From: JALELF01 sp964473455 | GTDB lineage: Bacteria > Bacillota_I > Bacilli_A > RF39 > UBA660 | Length of the DNA stretch: 64,000 nt | Direction: 5' to 3' | Assembly (NCBI GenBank): GCA_964473455.1 | Contig: CAYYQX010000004.1 | Span: forward strand, 59,567 to 123,566 | Program-made: the position numbers and the translations under genes | Notes under the pieces: model-generated | What the model was told of the DNA's origin: nothing | Database searches by the model: none | Seen by the model: the letters and a program-made list of their open reading frames with translations, nothing else | In this document: positions 24,328 through 31,276 of the stretch, piece by piece | Position numbering within the stretch: the first letter of the stretch is position 1 | How the letters are laid out: each line of letters opens with the position of its first letter

Positions 24328-26051
24328 ATATAAAAGAAAATGAAAAATTAAATCTTCTAAACCACAGTTGTGCGCATTTACTTGCTCATGCTGTTAAGAA
24401 TCTTTATCCTAAAGCTATGTTTTGGGTAGGGCCAGTTATTGAAGAAGGTTTTTACTATGATATTGACTTAGGAGATAATGTAATAACAGAAGATGATTTA
24501 GAAATAATCGAAAGAGAAATGAAAAAGATTTCTAAGGATAATAAACTTATTAAACGAATTGAGTTGTCAAAAGAAGAAGCCTTAGAAATGTTTAAAAATG
24601 ATCCATATAAACTAGATTTAATAAGTAAAATGGAAGATAATATTTCAGCTTATAAACAAGATGATTTTATTGATCTTTGTAGAGGACCTCATGTAGAAAG
24701 TACAAAGCTTTTAAAAAACTTCAAATTATTAAAAGTAAGTGGAGCTTATTTTAAGGGGGATTCTAATAACAAAATGCTTCAAAGAATATATGGAATATGT
24801 TTTGAAACTGAAGAAGACTTAAATAAACATTTAGCGTTTTTAGAAGAAGCTAAAAAAAGAGATCATAAAAAACTAGGCAAAGAATTAGAACTTTTTATGA
24901 TGAGTGAATATGGTCCGGGCTTCCCATTCTTTTTACCAAAAGGAATGATAGTTAGGAATATATTAGAAAAATTTTGGTATGATGAGCATACAAAAGCTGG
25001 ATATCAATTTATCAAAACACCAATAATGTTAGATAAGACTTTATGGGAGTTGTCAGGTCACTGGAATAATTATAAAGAAAATATGTATACTAGTGAGATT
25101 GATGACAAAGTTTTTGCGATTAAGCCAATGAACTGTCCAGGAGGAATGCTAGTATATAAAAATAATCTACACTCATATAAAGAATTTCCTATAAGAGTTG
25201 GTGAATTAGGTTTGGTTCACAGACATGAAGCAAGTGGAGCTTTAAATGGATTATTTAGAGTTAGGGCTTTCACTCAAGATGATGCTCACATTTTTATGAC
25301 GGAAGAACAAATGGAAAGTGAAATCATTGGGCTTTTAAAATTTGTAGATATTATGTATGGAACTTTTGGATTAGAGTATTCTATAGAACTTTCAACAAGG
25401 CCAGAGGAAAAATATATTGGTAGTATTGAAATTTGGGACAAATCTGAAAAAATATTAGGAGAAGCATGTCATAAAGCAGGGAAAGAATTTAAAATAAATA
25501 AAGGAGACGGAGCCTTTTATGGTCCTAAACTTGATTTACACATTAAAGATTCTTTAGGTAGAATGTGGCAATGTGGAACTATTCAACTTGATATGAATTT
25601 ACCTGAAAGATTTGATTTGACTTATATTGATAATGATGGCAGTAAAAAAAGACCAATTATGCTGCACAGAGTAATATTTGGTTCAATAGAAAGATTTATT
25701 GGAATATTAATCGAACATTATGCAGGAGCTTTTCCAACTTGGTTAGCGCCTGTTCAAATAAACATTATTCCTGTAAATAACGATTATCATTTATCTTATG
25801 CAAACGAGATTAAAGAAGCTTTATTGAAAAACAATTTTAGAGTAGAACTATATGATAGAAATGAAAAATTAAGTTATAAAATGAGAGATAGTCAAGTTAA
25901 GAAAATACCTTTTACTTTAATATTGGGAGATAAAGAAGTAAATGATAAAACAGTTAGTTATAGGTGTCTAGGAAACAATGAAACAATCACTTTAAATATT
26001 AAAGATTTTATCGATATGATTAAGTTTGTTGTTGAGAATAAAGAAAAGTAA
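24324..26051 (+). CDS. thrS: Threonyl-tRNA synthetase lacking the TGS domain
   Basis: Charges tRNA-Thr; class II synthetase of 575 residues against about 640. It starts almost at the editing domain: HSCAH (residues 14-18, equivalent to E. coli 73-77) and CRGPH (119-123). Thus only the roughly 60-residue N-terminal TGS domain is missing. The catalytic core follows with MNCPGG (zinc Cys271), VHRHEASGALNGLFRVRAFTQDDAH, GDGAFYGPK and LHRVIFGSIERF, then the anticodon-binding domain. The start overlaps dut and is the only ATG near a ribosome-binding site, so this is not mis-annotation of the start. Regulated by the Thr T-box. Confidence 0.97.
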   Translation: MNIKENEKLNLLNHSCAHLLAHAVKNLYPKAMFWVGPVIEEGFYYDIDLGDNVITEDDLEIIEREMKKISKDNKLIKRIELSKEEALEMFKNDPYKLDLISKMEDNISAYKQDDFIDLCRGPHVESTKLLKNFKLLKVSGAYFKGDSNNKMLQRIYGICFETEEDLNKHLAFLEEAKKRDHKKLGKELELFMMSEYGPGFPFFLPKGMIVRNILEKFWYDEHTKAGYQFIKTPIMLDKTLWELSGHWNNYKENMYTSEIDDKVFAIKPMNCPGGMLVYKNNLHSYKEFPIRVGELGLVHRHEASGALNGLFRVRAFTQDDAHIFMTEEQMESEIIGLLKFVDIMYGTFGLEYSIELSTRPEEKYIGSIEIWDKSEKILGEACHKAGKEFKINKGDGAFYGPKLDLHIKDSLGRMWQCGTIQLDMNLPERFDLTYIDNDGSKKRPIMLHRVIFGSIERFIGILIEHYAGAFPTWLAPVQINIIPVNNDYHLSYANEIKEALLKNNFRVELYDRNEKLSYKMRDSQVKKIPFTLILGDKEVNDKTVSYRCLGNNETITLNIKDFIDMIKFVVENKEK

Positions 26052-26066
26052 TACTTTTCTTTATTT
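26040..26066 (+). terminator. Intrinsic terminator of thrS
   Basis: Palindrome AAAGAAAAGTA/TACTTTTCTTT (26040-26050 and 26052-26062) covering the thrS TAA, then ATTTT. Confidence 0.85.
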
Positions 26067-26097
26067 TAAATATTATCAGTTTTAAATTAACAAAAAA

Positions 26098-26108
26098 TAT
26101 GCTATAAT
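26098..26108 (+). promoter_or_regulatory. Extended -10 promoter for zinc-ribbon gene and frr
   Basis: TATGCTATAAT; -10 hexamer at 26103-26108. No clear -35. Confidence 0.65.
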
Positions 26109-26132
26109 TTATAAGGAAAGTAGGTAAATTAT

Positions 26133-26543
26133 ATGCGTTGTAAAAGATGCGGTTCAAATATTAGTTTCGATAATGAGATATGTCCTGGATGTGGAAAATC
26201 TCTTGTTTTACTTAAAGGAGATAATGAAATAGAGTTTGATGATAAAGTAGAAATAAAAGTCGAAAATATAAAGGACGCTACGCCTAAAAACGCTAGTGTA
26301 AATGAAATAGTTGAAGAAAAAGTTGTGGAAGATGTTTTTGGAGAAGCCCTAAAAGAAAGTTCTGGGGAAGTTACTCCTATCCCAAAACTAGAAGGTTTGA
26401 AGCAAGTCTTTGATAAAAAAGAAGATATCGCAGAAGAGAAAAAATCAAAAAACTGGCTAGTCTTAGTACTAATAATAGTAGTAATTGCTATTGGCGCAAT
26501 TGTTTTTATAAAATATGGTCAAACAATACTTGATAAAATATAA
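26133..26543 (+). CDS. Zinc-ribbon, single-pass membrane protein
   Basis: 136 residues. The N-terminal zinc ribbon is CKRCGSNISFDNEICPGCG (Cys3, 6, 17, 20 spacing CxxC-x10-CxxC). A charged low-complexity linker (about 30-105) and a C-terminal membrane helix (about 107-130, WLVLVLIIVVIAIGAIVFI) follow. This zinc-ribbon-plus-TM layout is common in Bacillota and often marks adaptors of unknown function. It precedes frr by 15 bases and shares its promoter. Confidence 0.8.
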   Translation: MRCKRCGSNISFDNEICPGCGKSLVLLKGDNEIEFDDKVEIKVENIKDATPKNASVNEIVEEKVVEDVFGEALKESSGEVTPIPKLEGLKQVFDKKEDIAEEKKSKNWLVLVLIIVVIAIGAIVFIKYGQTILDKI

Positions 26544-26558
26544 AAAAGAGGTGAAATT

Positions 26559-27098
26559 ATGTATAATTTAGGAAACGTAGAAAATAAAATGAATCAAGTT
26601 TTAGACAATTTAGAATCAAGGTTTTTAAACATTAGAGCAGGAAGAGCAAATCCCGGAATATTAAAAGATGTTGTTGTGTCTTATTATGGAGTAGAAACTC
26701 CTTTAGTTAGTCTTGCCACAATATCGATTCCTGAAGCAAGACAAATATGTATTAGACCATTTGATAAATCTTGTCTATCAGGCATTGAAAAAGGCATTTA
26801 TGAAGCTAATGTTGGATTAACTCCTAATAATAACGGCGAAGTCATTATATTAAATATCCCAGCTCTAACAGAAGAAACAAGAAAAGAATATGTCAAACAA
26901 GCCAAAGCAATGGTAGAAGAAGCAAGAATTGCTTTAAGAAACGTTAGACAGGATGCAAATAATGATATTAAAAAATCTTTATTGACAGAAGATGAAAAAA
27001 AAGAAGGGGAAGAAAACGTTCAAGAATTAATTAACAAATATAACAAAATGATTGATCTTAGTTTAAAGGAAAAAGAGCACGAATTAATGACAGTTTAA
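26559..27098 (+). CDS. frr: Ribosome recycling factor
   Basis: Splits post-termination ribosomes with EF-G. 179 residues with a three-helix bundle domain and the hinge motifs FLNIRAGRANPGILKDVVV, YYGVETPLVSLA and RQICIRPFDKS, then NNNGEVIILNIPALTEETRKEYVKQAK. Full length. pyrH, the usual upstream partner, is replaced by the zinc-ribbon gene. Confidence 0.97.
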   Translation: MYNLGNVENKMNQVLDNLESRFLNIRAGRANPGILKDVVVSYYGVETPLVSLATISIPEARQICIRPFDKSCLSGIEKGIYEANVGLTPNNNGEVIILNIPALTEETRKEYVKQAKAMVEEARIALRNVRQDANNDIKKSLLTEDEKKEGEENVQELINKYNKMIDLSLKEKEHELMTV

Positions 27099-27104
27099 GG
27101 AACA

Positions 27105-27130
27105 AAAGATATAAAATTATATCTTTTTTT
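27105..27130 (+). terminator. Intrinsic terminator of frr
   Basis: A 9-bp stem AAAGATATA/TATATCTTT (27105-27113 and 27118-27126) followed by T4. Confidence 0.9.
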
Positions 27131-27140
27131 ATGCTATAAT
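27130..27140 (+). promoter_or_regulatory. Extended -10 promoter of pdp
   Basis: TATGCTATAAT-type element with TATAAT at 27135-27140. The predicted start near 27147 coincides with the GGTGAG ribosome-binding site, so the leader is about 10 bases. Confidence 0.7.
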
Positions 27141-27156
27141 AAAATTGGTGAGAATG

Positions 27157-28419
27157 ATGTTAGAAATAATTAATGAAAAAAGACTAGGACAAGAACTTAC
27201 AAAAGAAGAAATAAATTTTTTTGTCGAAAATTATACAAAAGATTTAATCCCTGATGATCAGATGAGTAATCTTTTAATGGCTATATGTGCTAATGGCATG
27301 ACTGATGATGAAACTATTAATTTAACAGATGCTATGATCAATTCGGGGGATGTTTATAGTTTTAATGAAGAAAATATGGTAGACAAACATTCAACTGGTG
27401 GGGTTGGAGACAAAACAACATTAATTTTAGGACCAATTGTTGCTAGCCTTGGAATAAAGGTTTGTAAGATGAGCGGTAAAAGTTTAGGATTTACTGGAGG
27501 CACAATAGATAAGTTAGAAGCTATTCCAAACTTTAACGTTAATTTAAGTGAGGAAGAAGTATTAAGTAACCTTGATAAAGTTGGCTTAGTTATAACAAGT
27601 CAAACAAAAAACTTAGTTCCGGCTGATAAAAAGATATATGCTTTAAGAGACATTAGCGGGACAACAGAATCTATCCCACTTATAGCTTCATCTATCATGA
27701 GTAAGAAAATAGCCTCAGGTAGTAAAAAAATAGTAATAGATTTAAAAGTTGGCAAAGGTGCTTTAATAAAAACAATTGAAGAAGCTAGAAAACTGGCTAA
27801 TTTATTGATTAAAATAGGTAAGCACTATAACTGCCAAGTAGTTTGTGTTTTAACAAATATGGATTATCCATTAGGAACAAGTATAGGAAATGCTTTAGAA
27901 GTTAAGGAAGCAGAAGAATTCTTAAAAGGAAATAGAAGTAAAGACTTAGAAGACCTTATATATGTTCTTGCTTCTCATATGGTTAGCTTGGGTTTAAATA
28001 TAAGCTTAGATGAAGCCTTAATTAAAGTAAAAGAAACACTTGAAAATAAAAGAGCTTTAAATAAATTTTATGAATTTATTAAGGCACAAAAAGGCAAAAT
28101 TGAAAAATTAGAAATATCAGAAAAAATGTTTTCTGTAAAAAGCCCATATACGGGGTTTGTAGACAATGTGGATGCTAAAAAAATAGGCGAGTTAGTTAAA
28201 AACATTGGAGCCGGAAGAAAAACAAAAGATGATACAATTGATTATACTGTTGGATTTGTTTTAAATAAAAAAGTAGGCGATTATGTTTTACAGGACGAAG
28301 AACTAGTAAAAGTATATTTAAATAAAATAGATTTAAAGATTGCCGATATTGTTGATTGCTTTCATATTGACAATACCCTAGGGGATTTAAAACCAATGAT
28401 TTATGAAATTATAAAATAA
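27157..28419 (+). CDS. pdp: Pyrimidine-nucleoside phosphorylase
   Basis: Phosphorolyses thymidine/uridine to base and (deoxy)ribose-1-phosphate, feeding nucleoside salvage. About 420 residues with DKHSTGGVGDKTTLIL (phosphate site), KMSGKSLGFTGGTIDKLE, YALRDISGTTESIPLIASS and KIASGSKKIVIDLKVGKGA. This is the complete thymidine/pyrimidine phosphorylase set. The ATG at 27157 is chosen because GGTGAG (27147-27152) precedes it by 4 bases; upstream in-frame TTG/GTG codons overlap that site. It lies next to a ribonucleotide reductase operon and in a genome with cdd and dut, consistent with nucleotide salvage. Confidence 0.94.
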   Translation: MLEIINEKRLGQELTKEEINFFVENYTKDLIPDDQMSNLLMAICANGMTDDETINLTDAMINSGDVYSFNEENMVDKHSTGGVGDKTTLILGPIVASLGIKVCKMSGKSLGFTGGTIDKLEAIPNFNVNLSEEEVLSNLDKVGLVITSQTKNLVPADKKIYALRDISGTTESIPLIASSIMSKKIASGSKKIVIDLKVGKGALIKTIEEARKLANLLIKIGKHYNCQVVCVLTNMDYPLGTSIGNALEVKEAEEFLKGNRSKDLEDLIYVLASHMVSLGLNISLDEALIKVKETLENKRALNKFYEFIKAQKGKIEKLEISEKMFSVKSPYTGFVDNVDAKKIGELVKNIGAGRKTKDDTIDYTVGFVLNKKVGDYVLQDEELVKVYLNKIDLKIADIVDCFHIDNTLGDLKPMIYEIIK

Positions 28420-28423
28420 AGCT

Positions 28424-28452
28424 TTAACAAATAAATTAAGTTGTGATATAAT
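28424..28452 (+). promoter_or_regulatory. Promoter of the intergenic RNA
   Basis: TTAACA (28424-28429), 17 bases, TATAAT (28447-28452) with TGTGA before it. No open reading frame of any size follows within the next 250 bases. Confidence 0.8.
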
Positions 28453-28458
28453 GTAAGT

Positions 28459-28615
28459 AGAAGTAATTTATATATAATTTAATATTTAAAAAATTAATAA
28501 ACAAAGAGGTTGTAAATTTATATATATAAATTATAAAACAAAAAACATTTCAATCATTTTTACAAAAGCGTTGTATTTTAAGGCTAAAACACTTATATCT
28601 ATAAGTGTTTTTTTT
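28459..28615 (+). ncRNA. Candidate structured small RNA (about 157 nt)
   Basis: This is the main content of the only gap over 300 bases in the window. A strong promoter precedes it. A perfect 13-bp A/T stem (28464-28476 with 28521-28533) encloses a loop containing AACAAAGAGGTTG, and a 12-bp stem AAAACACTTATA/TATAAGTGTTTT (28586-28597 and 28600-28611) plus T-run ends it. It does not look like 6S RNA, tmRNA, SRP or RNase P. It may be a free sRNA or a terminated leader of the nrd operon. Confidence 0.6.
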
Positions 28616-28670
28616 ACACAAAAATGTTTTTAAATTAGAAAAGTAAAAAACAAAATGTAAAAATTAGTAA

Positions 28671-28701
28671 AAAAAAACATAAAACACTTGTATGTTTTTT
28701 T
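28671..28701 (+). terminator. Second terminator-like hairpin before the nrd operon
   Basis: An 11-bp stem AAAAAAACATA/TATGTTTTTTT (28671-28681 and 28691-28701), loop AAACACTTG. The loop repeats the AAAACACTT of the upstream terminator stem. It may block read-through from the small RNA. Confidence 0.55.
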
Positions 28702-28716
28702 GTGGTGTGATATCCT
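28688..28716 (+). promoter_or_regulatory. Likely promoter of the nrd operon
   Basis: TTGTAT (28688-28693), 17 bases, TATCCT (28711-28716) with TGTGA before it; the start would be about 20 bases before the AGGAGGGG ribosome-binding site's ATG. Confidence 0.55.
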
Positions 28717-28742
28717 TTACTTAAGGTAGGAGGGGAAACACA

Positions 28743-30593
28743 ATGGAAGAATTAATAGTTGTTAAAAGAAGTGGTCAAAGAGTAAAATTTGATGGTATTA
28801 AGATTGCTATCGCAATTAAAAAAGCCTTCGATAGTGTTAACCGTAATTACCAAGAAGAGGAAATCAATAAAGTTTATGAAAGCACTTTAAAATACATTAC
28901 TTTAGTATATAAAGATAGAAAGACAATCAACGTTGAAGATATTCAAGATATGATTGAAACTATCTTAAAAAACGAAAAGTATATAGAAGTATATAAAGAG
29001 TTTTCTGAATATAGAAAAAAAAGAGCTGAATCAAGAAAAGCTTTCAGTGAAAAAAAAGAACACAAATTTGTAAAAGTTATTGAGCAAACAAACAGTATGA
29101 ACAAAAGAATGGAAACTCCATATAAAATGCTTAAAAAGTTTGGAGAAAATATTTCTCTTGAATACACCAAATCTTATATTATTGATAGTAAATATGTTAG
29201 AGCTCACGATGAAGGAAGAATTTTTATTCACAACTTTTCTTATTTTAATTTAGGATTTCTCGGTTCAACGCATATAAAATTAGAAAATTGTCTTCAAAAT
29301 AATAACTGTTTCTTTGATATACTATTTAAATTAATAAATGCTAAAAAAGAAATCAAAGGAGAAATTGCCATTGATAATATTGACGTTTTATTAAACGAAC
29401 ATCTTTTAGAACTTTTCAAACAAAAATTTATTGACAAACTAAAGAATTATCTCCAAATAAATGATTATTTAGAACTTGTTAGATTTGCCGATATAGTTCA
29501 AAGAATAAAAGATCAAAAAGAAATAAATCTAGTAAATTGTAATGATATTTTGCCAAACGAAAGAGTAAAAAAAATATTTGATAGTTCTTACAACGAAGCT
29601 TTAAACGAAATAAATGAAATGTTAAAGCAAAATTTACAAAACATTATAGAGTTTTTAAACAAAGAAGATATCTTTACCATTACAACAGGAGAAATAATTA
29701 ACTCAAAAATAAATGAAGTATTATTAGATATTATAATAGAAAATAAAAAGTATGAAAACATATTTGTTATATATAAAGTAACTAAAAAAACCCCTGATGT
29801 CATATATAATAAGATAGCTAATATCATAAATAGTAAGAAAAATATTAAGTTACACTTTATTGAAAACGATGTTATTAGTGAATTCTTTGCTAACGGACAA
29901 AGAATAATTGATGCTAGTCCAACAGGAAGAAGTAATATTGGAAATATCTCAGTTAACTTGCCAAGAATAATTATGAAGTATAAAAAAGTAGAATTTTATA
30001 AAAAACTAGATAACTTAATTAACTTTGCTGTCAACAATTTGGAATTTATCTTTGAACAAATAGGAGATAAAATAAAAGATAATTATCAAATACTATTTGA
30101 TGGAACAATCTTAAATGATGAAAAATTAGAAAAAAAGCAAAAGATTAGAAAAGTAATTAAAACAGGGACTTTAAATATTAACTTAGTTGGTTTAAAAGAA
30201 AGTGCCAATATGTTAAATGAAAAAGAACTAGAAAGTACTATTTTTAAAATATTAAAACAAGTCAAAGTAAGACTAAATGAAGAGTCAAAAAAAAGTAAAT
30301 TGAATTATACCTTTAGTGCAATCAACAGTGAAGCGTCAACTTACTTTATCGATATTGACAAAACTGTTTATGGTACGTTAGATAAAATCACCAAAAAAGA
30401 AGCTTATGAAAATATTTGCTTTGTAAAATCAATTAAAGAAGCTGAAGTAGTAAGTGAGTACCAAAAAATGCTTACCGGTGGTAGTGAACTAGAAATGATA
30501 ATAGATGCTCCTTCCAAAGAAAAGATAATAGAAACGATTAAAAAACTAATTGAGAAAAACATTATTTTTGCTAATCTAAAGGTGACCAAATGA
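28743..30593 (+). CDS. NrdD-like protein without catalytic cysteine or glycyl-radical domain
   Basis: 616 residues. An ATP-cone domain (residues about 3-95, VVKRSGQRVKFDGIKIAIAI) is followed by a diverged class III ribonucleotide reductase barrel (DEGRIFIHNFSYFNLGF, FFANGQRIIDASPTGRSNIG, ISVNLPRI). The thiyl-radical Cys segment (MCCRLRLD in the partner) is absent, and the C-terminus stops at NIIFANLKVTK before any zinc CxxC pairs or glycyl-radical loop. It is therefore predicted to be non-catalytic and perhaps an allosteric or assembly subunit. The stop overlaps nrdG (ATGA), tying it to the reductase. No frameshift remnant is seen; the frame is intact and well translated. Confidence 0.85.
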   Translation: MEELIVVKRSGQRVKFDGIKIAIAIKKAFDSVNRNYQEEEINKVYESTLKYITLVYKDRKTINVEDIQDMIETILKNEKYIEVYKEFSEYRKKRAESRKAFSEKKEHKFVKVIEQTNSMNKRMETPYKMLKKFGENISLEYTKSYIIDSKYVRAHDEGRIFIHNFSYFNLGFLGSTHIKLENCLQNNNCFFDILFKLINAKKEIKGEIAIDNIDVLLNEHLLELFKQKFIDKLKNYLQINDYLELVRFADIVQRIKDQKEINLVNCNDILPNERVKKIFDSSYNEALNEINEMLKQNLQNIIEFLNKEDIFTITTGEIINSKINEVLLDIIIENKKYENIFVIYKVTKKTPDVIYNKIANIINSKKNIKLHFIENDVISEFFANGQRIIDASPTGRSNIGNISVNLPRIIMKYKKVEFYKKLDNLINFAVNNLEFIFEQIGDKIKDNYQILFDGTILNDEKLEKKQKIRKVIKTGTLNINLVGLKESANMLNEKELESTIFKILKQVKVRLNEESKKSKLNYTFSAINSEASTYFIDIDKTVYGTLDKITKKEAYENICFVKSIKEAEVVSEYQKMLTGGSELEMIIDAPSKEKIIETIKKLIEKNIIFANLKVTK

Positions 30594-31267
30594 TAATAAG
30601 TGGTATGCAAAAATTAACTCTTCTAGATTATCCAACCAAAACCGCTTGTATGATTTTTACGGGAGGTTGTAACTTTAACTGTTCTTATTGCCACAATTCA
30701 TCTTTAATTAAAAACGAACAAACAAGTTTTATTAAAGAAGAAGAGGTATTAGAGTATCTAGAAAAAAGAAAAAAAGTATTAGATGGTCTTGTTATATCTG
30801 GTGGTGAACCAACAATTCAAGTCGGTCTAAAAAACTTTATTACTAAAGTAAAACAAATAGGTTTAAAAGTTAAACTAGATACTAATGGATATAACCCTAA
30901 AGTATTACAAGATTTAATTAACAACAACTTGTTAGATTATATAGCTATGGATATAAAAGGAGATTTTTTAGACTACGATGATATTTGTGGGAAAAAAATA
31001 GATTCAAAAAAAATCCTTGAAAGTATAGAAATAATAAAAAAATCAAATATCGATCATGAATTTAGAACTACAATAATTAAGCAGTATCACACTATAGATA
31101 AGATAAAAAAAATAAAGGAGTTAGTCAAAGATTCCAAATATTATCTTCAGAATTTTAAAATATCTAAAGAAGTTTTAAATAAAAATTTAACCCCATTTAG
31201 TGAAGAAGAATTAAATTTAATAAAAAAAGAAATAGAAGGCCTTAACATAATAGTTAGGGGATTATAG
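30590..31267 (+). CDS. nrdG: Anaerobic ribonucleotide reductase activating protein (radical SAM)
   Basis: Generates the glycyl radical on NrdD using S-adenosylmethionine and a 4Fe-4S cluster. 225 residues, with the cluster motif CNFNCSYCHN (CxxxCxxC), the GGEP motif (VISGGEPTIQ) and LDTNGYNP. The N-terminal GMQKLTLLDYPTKTACMIFTGGC is typical of the longer NrdG/pyruvate-formate-lyase-activase-like subgroup found with anaerobic reductases. AAGGTG precedes the ATG. It sits between the NrdD-like gene and nrdD. Confidence 0.93.
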   Translation: MIISGMQKLTLLDYPTKTACMIFTGGCNFNCSYCHNSSLIKNEQTSFIKEEEVLEYLEKRKKVLDGLVISGGEPTIQVGLKNFITKVKQIGLKVKLDTNGYNPKVLQDLINNNLLDYIAMDIKGDFLDYDDICGKKIDSKKILESIEIIKKSNIDHEFRTTIIKQYHTIDKIKKIKELVKDSKYYLQNFKISKEVLNKNLTPFSEEELNLIKKEIEGLNIIVRGL

Positions 31268-31276
31268 GAGAAGAAG

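Noticed and set aside
28586..28611. NrdR-box-like palindrome ACACTTATATCTATAAGTGT before the nrd operon
   Set aside because: It is 20 bases rather than the 16-base NrdR box, has no second properly spaced box, and is better explained as a terminator because a T-run follows.
28459..28615. Intergenic RNA as 6S RNA, tmRNA or RNase P
   Set aside because: No closed long hairpin with central bubble, no tRNA-like ends or tag frame, and no conserved RNase P core could be seen.
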